DNA from: Irpex lacteus
Lineage: Eukaryota > Basidiomycota > Agaricomycetes > Polyporales > Irpicaceae
DNA length: 64,000 bases
Reading direction: 5' to 3'
Assembly (NCBI GenBank): GCA_001986395.2
Contig: MQVO02000002.1
Location: 2,852,001-2,916,000, forward strand
The notes below the pieces were generated by a model. The model did not search any database. It saw only the letters and a list, made by a program, of their open reading frames with translations, and was not told where the DNA came from. The position numbers were made by a program, and so were the translations under genes. Below, piece after piece: positions 33,746-44,967 of this stretch (position 1 is the stretch's first letter; each line of letters opens with the position of its first letter).

Positions 33746-34938
33746 TGTCGTGACTAACTGCGAAGAACCTAGAAATGAGAGAGCTGAAATAATCAACCCT
33801 CACAACTGATGGGAAGAGTGGAAGATAGGCACTGGCAGTCTGTCCTGAGGGTCGCTGGACTTGTCGTTGGTCGAGCTAGCTCAGTTGTTCAGGTGAGGGG
33901 AATGGAATGACTACAGCGATATCCGAGAATGGTTATGGCGAGGAGTTTAGCTGAAAGTAAAGCTAGAAGGTTGTGAGTGAGCTAAAGTGAATGCCGGAGA
34001 CTGCTAGATACAATGCTGCTGACTACAGAGATGGCAGTGACAGAGAGAAACGCAGCAGCGGACAGGAGATGAAGAAATCACACAAGGAGTCAGAACACAG
34101 TTGGGAACACAGAAGGCACACAATAGAGAGAGACAGAGACAGAGACAGAGAAATGGATCACACAACTTACAGACAGTGAGGAAGGTGGCTCAGACAGCCC
34201 ACAAACCTCGAATGTTAATGGCGAACGAGTCTATGATATCACAGTCTGCACCAGAGTGCAGAGCAGAAACTTGACAGAACGGGGCTTGGTAACAACCAGG
34301 GCTGATGAGTTCCACAATACCTATGTTGTGGAGGCTCATTCTAGCTGGCTGCTCAGGAGGTTGCTCAACACCTGTCTGTTGTGGACAGGGGAGCCTTAGG
34401 CTGGCTGACTTACTGAGGGCTGGATACTTCCAAAATCTGGGGTGTTCCCTCCCTCCGTTGGCTTGTTCTGCCGCCTTTTATACCTTTCCTGAACTGATGG
34501 GTTGTTACTTTGCCTACATGATACTACTCTACTTCATGAACGGTTGGGGCAAACAGAATATGGACATCTAAACGTAGGTATAGTGGTACGTGAACGTGCG
34601 GACGATGGGATTCTCAACAGTTTAGGGCCAGATGCTTCCTTTCTCCTTGCATGAGGCTGTGTTTCCCCAACATGTTGAAGACCACATGCCCTTCCCCAAT
34701 ACTTTAGACTCAATCCGTCGGGGAGAGTGTGTGTTCTTGACAAGAGAGCGGAACTTGCTTACTCGGCTTATTGCTTGGATGTGCCCGAGAACCTGTTCCT
34801 ATGTTAAATGAGTCATTTGGCCTTGTTTTTATGATAAAAGGCTTTTATTCTGAGCTTCCCTGGGGGGGCTTAGAATGCTGCTAGTCTTTGTCAAGTGAGC
34901 TGCCCAATTCTGGTGTCAAACACTTTTGACGCGCGACA
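33746..34938 (-). repeat. Gypsy 3' LTR
   Basis: It is 1,193 bp and nearly identical to 51,877-53,069. It contains a CAGAGA-type simple repeat near 34,126-34,150. Short frames of 62-88 codons recur in both LTRs and are not treated as genes. No clear purine tract was found next to it on the coding strand, where the neighbouring bases read GTGACCCCCACTA. Confidence 0.9.
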
Positions 34939-35164
34939 TAGTGGGGGTCACTTTAGCAGTCAACTGTCCTCAGTTGTTAGTTTACTTGACAAAGGCTAAG
35001 CAACAACCTCTGAATGGAAGAAGGAATGTGGGTAAAAAAAAATAACTAATGATGGACTAGGGTAGGTAGACGGATTCTGATCTTGGCAAGTGGATGCTAG
35101 GGATTAGGTGATGTGTACGGTGGGGGAACAGTTTGACAAGTGATGGGTGAGCCTTCTTGGCTAT

Positions 35165-35940
35165 TTAAGAAGGAAATGCATTGTCGATGAGAGCATGGGC
35201 CGGCCAAGCTTCTCGAGTTAAGGGAACGTCAAGAGAGTCAGGCTTTGGAGCCCAAAAAAGCCGAAAATGGATTAAAGCGGTGTAGGGGTGCAAGCGCAGG
35301 AAAATGCGAGGTATTGCCACAAGAATATGTTCTCCATCTCGCCATTCCGGGGCGTTAACGACGAGTTCAACAATGATTTGGGACTTCTGGACCTGAACTA
35401 TTTGCTTAACGTGAGCGCTTCCAAGGACGATGTTGCTGTACTTGAAAATCCTAAGGTCGAGCGCGGTGTTAGGCGCTAGCGAGGTAATGTGCTGGTCGGC
35501 GTAAAGTGCGGAAAATATCATATCAGCGGTGGTGGCGGTGATTGTGATGGCGGGAGGGTGCCGACTGTTCGGAACGGGACGTGGCTCGTTTGGTTCCGAA
35601 GACTGCTTTTGCACGAGTCCTGTTACCGGTTCCTCGGGATTGATCGCGGGCGCGGCTGCCTCAACTTGATCGTACATTAATTAGGCTTCTTTGATGCACC
35701 GGAAATAAATGTGACCTTACTCGTTTGAGGCTCTAGGATGGCAGACCCTGCTGGACTATGATTCGCGGGTGGTGCTTGTATGGGTAGGTCCAGAGTCGAT
35801 GATGAATGGGAAAAGGTGCTGGTGATGGTATGTTCAACGAACGTGGATATCTTGCGCAAGGGTGCACGCAAGCGCAATGAGGTAGAAGACTTGGACGGGT
35901 GTAGTGGTGTTGGCATGAGGTGCGGTTCTTTTCTGGGCAT
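35165..35940 (-). CDS. Cargo gene 1: unknown 239-aa protein, one intron
   Basis: Exon 1 is 35,940-35,721 (start MPRKEPHLM); a 56-bp GTAAGG...AAG intron spans 35,720-35,665; exon 2 is 35,664-35,165. The spliced length is exactly 240 codons with stop. The N-terminal third is rich in S, T and P and looks disordered. The second half is better ordered, with TALDLRIFKYSNIVLGSAHV and a hydrophobic VELVVNAPEW stretch. I do not recognise it. It starts about 180 bp from the oppositely transcribed gene at 36,122, so the two may share a promoter. It lies between pol and the 3' LTR. Confidence 0.55.
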
Positions 35941-36121
35941 GGATTTCCATGGCTGAGAGTTTTATGTAGGAGAATGACATCGTGGGAAGCGGGGATTTCC
36001 TTTGTAACATTTGGTCATTCAAGAATGGGACAGGGTGCGGTTTACGGCTGGTTGGCTTTTAAGTCGTTCTTTCCTTTGCTTGTTGCCCCTTGTCGCTCTC
36101 TACCCCACTTTCGTTTTGGCC

Positions 36122-37088
36122 ATGGAGGTCATCGTACTCAACAACCTCCCGATTCCTATCGCGGACATTCTAAACCGGACTGTTCACTTGCCCGTGGGTG
36201 AGCATGAATCGTCGGCTAACTATCTCTGCTCGACTCTCCTTTCCTTGGCATGCAGCCGCGACCTCGTCCGGATCTTCCCTCGTCGTCCAATTCTCCTCAA
36301 GTGGGAGGCCGAGAATGTTTATGAGTTGGGCATGATCGACTGCTTGGATGCAGTTGACGAGTCGGGTCAACGGGGAGTTGCACTGTTTCGCCTAACCCGG
36401 TCCAACTACATGGCTGGGATTATGATCGTTTTTCCCTTGGAGCGGTACTGGGTGCCGTTTGCAAGAGTCCCCCACGTTCCGCCCGAACATCTCTCCTGTG
36501 CGTGACTTGGTTATTTAACGTGCTTGCTTGATGACTCATGACTAGTCTCCTTAGCAGGGGTGTGTCGGATGAAGCCTATGTTCCTGACCTCGCCCTTTCG
36601 CGACATGTATCCCCGCCCTTGGCCGGCTTTTGGGATGCACCTCGTGTACGTTGCACTGCTTTCTTGTCTGAGTTTGTCGTTACTTACGCGTTGGACTAAG
36701 TCCTCAGGAATGCTACGGTTGCGCAGTTCATGCGGGTGAGAGTGCCGTCAACGGGACTGACGTCGAGGATACCGAGTCGACTGCCGAGTTGGTGGTACCG
36801 GTTCGCTGGTCGCCTCCAGCTGATCGTGCCACTCTTAACTCATCTGCGTCGCGCCCTGCTTCTCCTTGGACTCCTCGCTTGCAAGCTGCACTTCTTCCGG
36901 GACCGACTGCCACGGCCTCCTCGGTACATTCGTCAACATCTCGTGCGCCTTCCGAGGCTGCTCCCTCGGTCGCATCCGCCATCGGTCCCATTCGCTCTTC
37001 TCGCAGCCTACGTAGCTCTCCTGAGGTTTCAGTAAGCAGCCACTCTCGAAACCTCAGGTCGAAGGGACCGTACGCTCAAAAGAAGTAA
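36122..37088 (+). CDS. Cargo gene 2: unknown 280-aa protein antisense to gag-pol, two introns
   Basis: Exons are 36,122-36,497, 36,558-36,643 and 36,708-37,088; introns GTGCGT...CAG (60 bp) and GTGTAC...CAG (64 bp). The spliced frame is exactly 281 codons with stop. The first 125 residues are ordered (MEVIVLNNLPIPIADILNRT; ERYWVPFARVPHVPPEHLSC). The last 100 are S/P/A-rich with a basic end. No known domain is seen. It is transcribed against the retrotransposon and ends about 130 bp before the end of pol, so the 3' ends converge. Its introns cannot be removed from the element's sense RNA, which would let them survive retrotransposition. Confidence 0.55.
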
Positions 37089-37215
37089 GGTCAGGAAGTT
37101 TTTAAGTTTGAGTTTTTTGATTCGTAATTGATAACGGAATCCGACAGGTCCTGATTTGCTCAGGCTGGGTGCAGTTGGCGGAAGGCTCTTTTTAAAATAA
37201 AATTTACAAAACTAG

Positions 37216-40200
37216 TTATCGTATCGCGTGTTGTGTTTCGTATTCATCGTCATCGTATGCTAGCTGCCATAATCGTGTGTCTTTGCGTGAAAAGTAGGGG
37301 ATAATCCGGAAGGGTGCGATCCTATATCGAATGGGAGTGCCGTTAAGTTCTTTAACCACGTATGATCCATGCTGAGTGCGTCGAAATATTTCATACGGGC
37401 CTAGATAGCGAGGTTGATGCTTTCTATCGGCGCTCTTTTCGATGGTGGTGTTTCTTACTAGTACTAGGTCTCCAGGATTGTAGTCGCCAGAGCACAGGCG
37501 TGCTTCAAATCGTTTCTCAAACTGCTCTTTGGATCTTAAGCGGTACTTTCGCAGTGTTTCAGCTACCTGCTTTAGATCTTCGTCACGCTTTTCTAGTTGA
37601 ATCATTCTGGCTACTAACAGGTCTTCGGTGGTCATACCACTTCTGTAGCTGTCGCTTAAGAAGGACGCCTCTGACAGGTCGAAAGGTAGCAAGGGTTCTG
37701 TTCCGTGGAGTACATAGAAGGGTGATACGTGTAGCGTAGGTCTAACGGTTATACGGTCTGCAAAATAAACCAGGGGCACATACTTTGGCCATTCGGCCAG
37801 TACTTCTGCTTCCCGTTTTCGGCTGTACTTGTTCTTATGCCTGACAGTTGAATTCTGGCGGCAAGTGCGAATAAGAGCTTCTCTAATAGTATGATGCCCT
37901 CGTTCTACTACTCCGTTCGCGCGAGAGTTGTAAGGTGTGATCTTGGTTTGGGGCAGTCCGTACCGATTCATTAGTAGCGTAAAAGCTCCTTGGACCTCAC
38001 TGCCATTGTCGGTAGTAACTTCCTGGATCGCTCCATACCTGCAGAACAAACATTCCCAAAAGAAGTCCCGCAAGGATTCCGAGTCTATTGATTTTAGGGC
38101 CCTTCCTTCGGCAGCTCCGGATAAGTCGTCGCGGGCTGTTACTAAGCTTGTGTATCCTCCCCGACCAGCGGGCATTCTCATAACGTCAATATAAATTCTA
38201 GAAAACAGGGTGGTAGGAGTTGAGATGTGGAGGGGAATTTGGGGCTTGATCGTGCTTCGAAGTTGGCAAGGTAGACAGGAACTAACATGCTTCCGTACAT
38301 CGTTCCACATGTTGGGCCAGTAGAATCGTTTATGCAAAGTTTGAAATACGGCATGCTCTCCCTTGTGTCCTAGCTGCTCATGGGCCTGTTCTAGAAGCTC
38401 GTATCGGGTGGGAAGGTTGGTGATGGCGCGCAGTGGCGGGTTGATTCCATTTCGCTTGTACAGTTGTTCATGGCGTACAAAGAATTTAGTAGCTCTCTTA
38501 ATAAATCGTTTGCGCTGCTGTATGTCTTTTCCTGCCGGAATTTCGAGCGTGACCAGGAAATGGTGAATCTCGTTTAATACCTGGTCCTCTCTGCTTACTG
38601 GCGCAGTTAGTGATATAGCTTGCGATGTTAGCACATGGCAGGAGGGTAGGCCTGCAAAAAGAGCGATGTCATCTAACCAGGCATCATCATTATCCACGTA
38701 TTCTTCGTCATCAGCTAGCCGTCGCCTAGACAAAGCGTCGGGGCCTTTATGCTTGTCTGCTGGAATGTGTACCAAGGTAAAATCAAATAGTAGGATTCCT
38801 TGGATCCACCGGTTGATTGTGGCGTTAGGTTGCAGGTCTGGTTCATTGAGCATGCCTTTGATGTACTTGGCATCGACCTCAACCTTGAGATTTTTTGCTC
38901 CAATTAGGTATAGCCGATAAGCCCGTAGTGCCCTGAACAGGCCATATAGTTCCAATTTCGGCTGAGAATAGCGGGCCTCTCGTTCGTTCATGGGTATTGA
39001 TCCATAACGGGCGGGTCTCTTGCGGCCATTATCGTCTTCTTGGGATAGGATGAAGCCGACTGCAATCTGGCTTGAGTCTACTGATAATACTATTGGATTA
39101 TCAGAAGTGTAGTCAATTGGTTTTAAAGCTGGAGCGGAGGTAATGATTTGCTTTAAAGTCTGGAATGCTTCTTCTCGGCGGTCGTCCCAGACAAATTCCT
39201 CATCTTTGCGTACTAGTTCGGTCAGTGGTCTAGCAATCAGAGAGTAATTCTTGATCCAGATTCTCACTGTACCACAGAGTCCCAGGAATCCGCGCACTTC
39301 TTTCACTGAGGTAAGTGGGGGCCACTTTAAAATCTTTTCTACTTTCTGTTCGTCAGGGACTCTGCCTTCTGGAGTGCATTTATGTCCTAGAATGACGGCT
39401 GTGGGCTTGGCTAGTTGTACCTTGCTGGGTGAGAAGGTGCCTCCTGCATGGGCAACTCGGTGCAAAATTCGATAGACGTCCAGGGCATGCTCCCATATGA
39501 ATCGCCTGATATTGGGGTTTTCTGATAGAACCTCTGGGCTACCCTGCTGATCAAGGTATTGGGTTATCGGTCCACGGATGGCTAGGTCATCAATGAAGAT
39601 GTCAGCAGTGTGCGGCATTTCATCTTGTAAAATAAAGGCCATGCACGCTTGGAATTCAGCGGGTGAATTAGTAAATCCTGTAGGCAAGGACGTGATTCGT
39701 AGTAATCCCAAAGGAGTCTGAAAGGCTGTTAAATCTCGACTTTTGACGTGTACCTTTCGTGCATCGAATCCCCAGTAGAGGTCCATTACTGTGTAGCATT
39801 GCCTACCGGCGAATGGCTCCACAAAACTGTCAAGGTTGGGAGGTAGTCCTGCTTCCTTGATGGTTACCGCATTTAGCGGCTGCAGGTCATGTACCAGTCT
39901 CAGTTTACCGCTCTTCTTCAGTACACAGAACCACCGGGACCTATATGAGGACTGACTTGGCTCATATACTCCGGCTGCCATCTTTTCGCGTAGTAGTTCA
40001 ATTACCTTTTCGCGAATTCCTGGTGGAATGGGAATGTTCCCGTGTGCCCATGGGACATGAGGGACTACTGGAATTATGTAGGGTGAGAAGTAGTCTTCTC
40101 GGAAGGATCCACGCTGACTGTCTTCAAAGACTAGTGCGTTTTGGTGAAATTGCATAATATGAGTGAAAAGTTTCTTTTCTTCTGGCCACAGGAAGTCCTC

Positions 40201-40617
40201 TTCAAACAATTTCATTTCTTGTAGCCGCTCCTCTGTTAGTCTGCCATTTGGTACAAAATCTGGTGGATTAACGGGCAGCGGTGGGAGAGAGTCCAGTGGG
40301 TTCTCCGGAAATCGGCGAATAACTTTTGACTCTTCAGGAATAGTGGCCGGTACTGGTTTTATTTTCTTATCTACACGTTTATACGCAGTATACGCCTGGG
40401 GTTCACCAAAAGAAATGATGTCCTCATCATGATCTTCCATTTCAGGAGATAAGAATACTGGTAACGATTCGAAAGAAGCAGCCAGTATAATACGGGTGGG
40501 TGGGCGGGAGTTGGTATCGGTCGAAGAAGGCCCATCTTCAGTCGCCGATGCGTAGTAGGTATTGCTGTTAGGCTCGAGTAATCGCATTTCGGTATTCTGT
40601 ATGTTGTGCTGCATCAT
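37216..40617 (-). CDS. pol: Gypsy RT-RNase H-integrase polyprotein (1,133 aa)
   Basis: An uninterrupted frame. RT lies at about 215-420, with the catalytic box FIDD at 341-344 instead of YxDD. RNase H begins near 510 (LSVDSSQIAVGFIL). The integrase HHCC zinc region lies at 746-784 (HEQLGH...CLPC). The integrase core has D811, D870 and E905 (NGVVERGHH). A C-terminal RYLGPYEIFRR region is typical of gypsy integrase tails. It has the form of the basidiomycete Ty3/gypsy group in which protease is on a separate frame. No chromodomain is evident. All catalytic acids I looked for are present, so it is probably functional. Confidence 0.94.
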   Translation of the reverse strand: MMQHNIQNTEMRLLEPNSNTYYASATEDGPSSTDTNSRPPTRIILAASFESLPVFLSPEMEDHDEDIISFGEPQAYTAYKRVDKKIKPVPATIPEESKVIRRFPENPLDSLPPLPVNPPDFVPNGRLTEERLQEMKLFEEDFLWPEEKKLFTHIMQFHQNALVFEDSQRGSFREDYFSPYIIPVVPHVPWAHGNIPIPPGIREKVIELLREKMAAGVYEPSQSSYRSRWFCVLKKSGKLRLVHDLQPLNAVTIKEAGLPPNLDSFVEPFAGRQCYTVMDLYWGFDARKVHVKSRDLTAFQTPLGLLRITSLPTGFTNSPAEFQACMAFILQDEMPHTADIFIDDLAIRGPITQYLDQQGSPEVLSENPNIRRFIWEHALDVYRILHRVAHAGGTFSPSKVQLAKPTAVILGHKCTPEGRVPDEQKVEKILKWPPLTSVKEVRGFLGLCGTVRIWIKNYSLIARPLTELVRKDEEFVWDDRREEAFQTLKQIITSAPALKPIDYTSDNPIVLSVDSSQIAVGFILSQEDDNGRKRPARYGSIPMNEREARYSQPKLELYGLFRALRAYRLYLIGAKNLKVEVDAKYIKGMLNEPDLQPNATINRWIQGILLFDFTLVHIPADKHKGPDALSRRRLADDEEYVDNDDAWLDDIALFAGLPSCHVLTSQAISLTAPVSREDQVLNEIHHFLVTLEIPAGKDIQQRKRFIKRATKFFVRHEQLYKRNGINPPLRAITNLPTRYELLEQAHEQLGHKGEHAVFQTLHKRFYWPNMWNDVRKHVSSCLPCQLRSTIKPQIPLHISTPTTLFSRIYIDVMRMPAGRGGYTSLVTARDDLSGAAEGRALKSIDSESLRDFFWECLFCRYGAIQEVTTDNGSEVQGAFTLLMNRYGLPQTKITPYNSRANGVVERGHHTIREALIRTCRQNSTVRHKNKYSRKREAEVLAEWPKYVPLVYFADRITVRPTLHVSPFYVLHGTEPLLPFDLSEASFLSDSYRSGMTTEDLLVARMIQLEKRDEDLKQVAETLRKYRLRSKEQFEKRFEARLCSGDYNPGDLVLVRNTTIEKSADRKHQPRYLGPYEIFRRTQHGSYVVKELNGTPIRYRIAPFRIIPYFSRKDTRLWQLAYDDDEYETQHAIR

Positions 40618-41020
40618 TGATAGTTAGTTGTAAAAAGGGGGGGGGTTGTTTTTGATGCTACAACAGGGTAGCATCGGAGTTAGAGTATAAGTCGCGTAGG
40701 GCGCCGTATAACAGAAAGGACTAAGTAGAATTAAGATGATGAGTATTATAAGGTTCAAGACATAAACTGTCCAATGAAGCGGAAGGTGAACATAAAAATG
40801 TAGGCTTGAATGCATAAGAAAGAGTTTTTCCTCCTGAAGGAAGAAACATAAGGTATTAACTATCTTAGGCATCTCTTTGTAGAGTGAGCATCAGCAGAAC
40901 ATAAAGTTCTATGATACTTACAACTTAAGCGGTCAGGCATGAGTGATGGAGAGGTTGTATCACGCCTGAAAGTTAAGGGAAACAAGAGATGAATTTAGAG
41001 CACAACGAAAAAAACTTGCG
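40618..41020. other. Spacer between pol and the cargo gene
   Basis: It has no convincing coding sequence. A run of nine G near 40,638 and AT-rich sequence follow. It may be the 3' untranslated region of the 44,259-41,380 gene or the pol leader. Confidence 0.35.
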
Positions 41021-41383
41021 TCATCGACGAACACCGACTACTACAAGAAAAAGAGCTACGCGACGAGAGCCATAATAATGGGCGTAGTGTTGTGCGAAAT
41101 GAGTACAAGTACAAGACCATGTTACAGAGGCAAGTGGAAGGGCATAATGGAAGGTAGAGGATGGGGCATAAGGCATAGGATCGGGGACAACTAATGGTAC
41201 AGGGAGTGAAGAATGAGATGGCGGAGACGGTGGGAGATCAAATCGAACTCGTCGAGAGGAAATGGAAGAGGTGTGAGGGTTTGGCGGGGGTGCAGGAATA
41301 GGATACAAGTACATAGACGGGACAAGTGTGAAATGGAGACAGAAGAGGTATACGTGTTGAGGGTGTGAGTGCGACATATTCAT
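41021..41383 (-). CDS. Possible 120-aa ORF overlapping the cargo gene stop by ATGA
   Basis: The frame MNMSHSHPQHVYLF starts inside the stop codon of the preceding frame (ATGA at 41,383-41,380), rich in S, P and H. It may be untranslated 3' sequence. The ATGA overlap is the arrangement used for coupled re-initiation in some viral and retroelement RNAs, but one instance proves little. No domain is recognised. Confidence 0.25.
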   Translation of the reverse strand: MNMSHSHPQHVYLFCLHFTLVPSMYLYPIPAPPPNPHTSSISSRRVRFDLPPSPPSHSSLPVPLVVPDPMPYAPSSTFHYALPLASVTWSCTCTHFAQHYAHYYGSRRVALFLVVVGVRR

Positions 41384-44259
41384 GGGTGAAGGGGCATGGA
41401 AAAGGGTGGTCCGTAAAATCCAGAAAGGCGTTGGCGAGCGATCATATTCCAGTCCGACTCGGCTACCGTGACGTGAAGAACCTCGTTGATGAGCTCGACG
41501 AGCGATGAGAGCCGGGCACTCTCACGGTTGGGGTCGAGGTCGTCGAAGAAATGGAGGATCTGAGTGAGGCGGAACCGTTCCATCGCATAGAGGAACGGAT
41601 TGCCACTCCACTCGGATCGAACGTGGTAAACGTCGTGGTACTTGTAGAGATTGGCGTCGTCGATGATGCTGTGAAGGTGTCGGATGTAGGCGTTGAGGCC
41701 CTTGTCGAGTGCGACGAGGGAAGCATACTCGAGGACGCTGCAACAGAAGCGGCGAATCTGAATATGCATGGCGATGGGCTGAAGAACGGGGGCGTAGAAT
41801 GTGTAAGGGAGCGGGGTGTCGTCTGCACAGGAGCCGAATGGTATGACGAAGCTGCCGTCGTCGACGCCGAGGGCCTCTACCTTGGTAGACACTGTAGGCA
41901 GGCTGAACTGATGCTGCTGGACAGCGCGGTCAGCAGGAACGGTAGGCTGAGTGGTCGACGTAGGGAGTCTCGCGCCTTTGTTCAGAGAGGGCGAAGGGGA
42001 TCGTGGAGAGTCGGGGATTAGGGAGCTCATGACAGGGGCCATTGACGTTGCCCTTGCGAGCAATGATACGACATTGACGGGCGCAGCCGTGGACGGTGCG
42101 TTCGCCTGGCCATCGTCTGCCACTACTCGGAGGCTGCCAACCTCGTGAGAGTCGGAGGGCGACGTCGGTGTGAGTTGTTGCAGGGGTGGAGGGTGGGTGC
42201 TAGTGTCCATGTCGTCGACGGGGGTATTAGGGACAGTATCCTCGTAAGGATACTGCAGCTCGCTGCTAGGGTCGTTAACGGATGGTCGTCGGACGATGAG
42301 GAGTGAAGGGGGAACGGCTAGAGTCAGCTCGTTGGCGGTAGGGTTCTCAGGGCGGGGTGGCAATGCTAGTAGTAATACGCAGGTTAGCACGAAATCGTAC
42401 TAGCGCATTTGTATACTACATACCTGACCGCGCAGGAGGCTCGCTGGGCACCACTCCATTTGGCAGCCTTACTCGGTTAGCTCCCGTAGCTGGCGAGAAC
42501 GGCTCCTCAGGAGGGGGTGTCTGAAGTCCTGTGTGCAGAGCCACGCTCAGCTCGCGTTCGACCTGCTCTTCGCTACGCGTGGGAGCGTTGGGAACGGCTG
42601 GCTCTGGGGCTGGGTTCACGGGCGTAGCATCGGCAGGTCCAGGAGCATCGACGACGACAGCGTCATCAGACGACTCGTCCATCGATATGTCTCCGTCCCA
42701 GTCGGTGCCAAATATGTCCGCCATGAGCTCTTCTGTCGACGCCGTCATAGGCTGGTCGGCAGGGACGGGGGACTTGCCTTGTAGAGGGACGCTATGGTCA
42801 GCTTCCTTAGAGCTGTAAAGGAGGGCTGGCAACACGCACCAGTACGTTTGCCCGACCGTAAAGTCATCCTCCTCGAGACTACTAAGTTCTTCTTCCTTGC
42901 AGCTACCGCCTTCTTCTTCTCCAGGGCTCGCGTGGTGGGAACGAAGGGTACGGACGCGTTGGCGGAGGGCGACGAGGGTCGTGAGACGAGAACCTCGTCC
43001 TCCGAATCAGAGCTGGAGTCCAGCTCGTCGATCTCAGAGTCCGAGTCGGTGATGTGGGGCTGCTTGACGACGAGACGAGGCTCATAGCTGTTGTTGGGGT
43101 CGGCGATGGCGATGGTTTGAGGGTACACTGTCTTTGAGACGGACGTGGAAGGGACAGTATTGGTGGCAGAGGGACGAGCGATGGACGAACTGAGGCCGTT
43201 GGGGACAGAATTAGCGTTGGGAATGAGGGGCTCGGAGTCGACGAGAGTTTCAGCAGAGGAGTCAGGAAGAATGATGGAGTTGCGCAGCGGGGAAGGGACA
43301 GTGGGGGCGAAAGGAGGGGCAGATGGCTGAGACGAAGAGGCAGGTTGATCGACCGGGGCACGATCAGGAACAGGGTTCTCGGTGATCGCCGCTGCAGCCT
43401 CAGTCGAAGGCGCGTCTATGCCACGAGACAGATAAGCGACCATTCTTATCACTTTGCCACGTGGACTCGTACCTTTATCTGACGAGCTAATCTTGGCCGC
43501 CTCCGCAGCCTTGCGTTTAGCCATGATCTCGGCACTTTCCCGCATCACTCGATCATTATACTCTCGGGACCACTTGCGTCGTGCGTCCCACCACGCTTCG
43601 TTCGTCGCCCTTATCTTCTCTCCATCGTCAAGGAGGCGGTCTCCAGACCTCCTATCCGCATCCCTTCCAACCGACTCCTCCATCTCTTGTACCATCTGCT
43701 CGGCCGACAATTCCTCGAACACGTAACTATCAAGCTCGTTGTCAGTACCGTAGAGGTACACTTCGGGCTGTCCGCCGGCTCCTCGCACATAGGCCCACCG
43801 CTGGTCGCGGTACACTCCATATTCTGTACGGTCGACAGAGTCCATGGCGATCAGTTCGCCCTTCTTGCCCTCGGTGATGACTTGGAGGACGGCGTGGACG
43901 CGTGTGTACTTAGGAAGACCGGAGTAGACGTCGGGGAGACTGAGCGTGGCGTATGGGATATGAAAGGTATGTACTTCGCTTCCCTTCGAGCTAACCTGAA
44001 CGCTGTGGCGTTCGAAAGTTTGCCCAGAAAGCAGGAGTGGGGGTTTCAGAGAGGGGATATCCCTGTCCTCTGAGGCCATGAGGTAGTTGTCGAGCAGATA
44101 GTCGGGCTGGTCGAGGGCGAACGTGACCGGCGTGCTGCCCTTCTCGGGCTGCAACGTCAGTCCTTCGGTGAGTTTATCGAGTATCTCAGGGTGGTTGTGG
44201 ACGGTGTGGGTGGTGTAGTAGAGGCCGGGGCCCCATTCTCGATACGTGGCTGCCGTCAT
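41380..44259 (-). CDS. Cargo gene 3: unknown protein of about 906 aa, up to three introns
   Basis: Exons are about 44,259-43,473, 43,415-42,836, 42,791-42,424 and 42,365-41,380. The introns are short (57, 44 and 58 bp). The first has a length divisible by three and could be retained; the other two are required to join the frame (...KRTGA then VPLQGK; ...RS then ALPPRP). The N-terminal 250 residues are ordered (GPGLYYTTHTVHNHPEILDK; GGQPEVYLYGTDNELDSYVF). A K/R/E-rich helical stretch and a long S/P/D-rich linker follow. The last 170 residues are ordered again (FVIPFGSCADDTPLPYTFYA; FRLTQILHFFDDLD). I recognise no domain. It sits between protease and RT on the retroelement's own strand, so it may be an accessory gene of the element family or a captured host gene. 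Confidence 0.55.
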
Positions 44260-44967
44260 GTCCGGGACGGCTAGCGAAGCAAGAGGTGGATGGGTGGTTG
44301 TTTGTAGGAATTGAAGCTGGGGATATGGGACTCTCTGGTGCGTCGCAACCTGTCCCTTTTATTCTTGTCGCTAATATTCATTTCTTTACTGTTCTTCAGA
44401 CGTGGCTAGCCTTTCTCGCTGCCCCTTTTCGTCCTTGTCTGGCCTACCGCTCCCCTCCCTCCTTACTGGTCGTTTGGTTAGCTTGGCCAGCCGTCTCTCT
44501 TCAACGCCTTACCGCTCTTCGTCGGATACTCGGTCTCAAGACGTTTCAATTGGCGGTTTCAGACGGGCACCCGTGAATCAATGTGAGTCCTCATTGTCTT
44601 TTCTGTTTATGAGGTCATAGGGAGGCTTGTGGGGGCGGTCGCGTTGTTCAGGCATGGGCTAGGTGCGTGACAACTCATGGTACGTATTGATTAGGCAACG
44701 GGCTTGGTAGGTGCGATGCTTGGTTGTTAGCAAGGGGAGCACTCGGGTTCAACGTCAGGTGAGTGCTGAACACGAGGCTAGCGTCGGGCTGAGGTCATTG
44801 TTTACTGATTCATCTACAAATTCGTTTTCTTAGGAAGTGTTCTAGCCGCATGGCGTATTCACTTTTCGGGCGATGCCTCGTGCTATTGGGGGAGGCAGGC
44901 GGGGCTCCGGGTTTCCGGTAAGTCAAATACTGTTTCACTTACATCTTTGCGTACACTGATGAGATCT
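44260..44967. other. Spacer between the protease ORF and cargo gene 3
   Basis: It probably holds the promoter of the 44,259 gene. A pyrimidine-rich run on the plus strand (about 44,395-44,540) is purine-rich on the coding strand. No gene is recognised. Confidence 0.3.

Noticed and set aside
33991..34571. 62- and 88-codon frames repeated at 52,122 and 52,436
   Set aside because: They lie wholly inside the two gypsy LTRs and cover promoter-type sequence with a CAGAGA simple repeat; there is no independent sign of coding.
34939..34960. Polypurine tract for the gypsy element
   Set aside because: On the coding strand the bases before the 3' LTR read GTGACCCCCACTA, which is not purine-rich. The purine-rich strand is the wrong one, so no tract is annotated.
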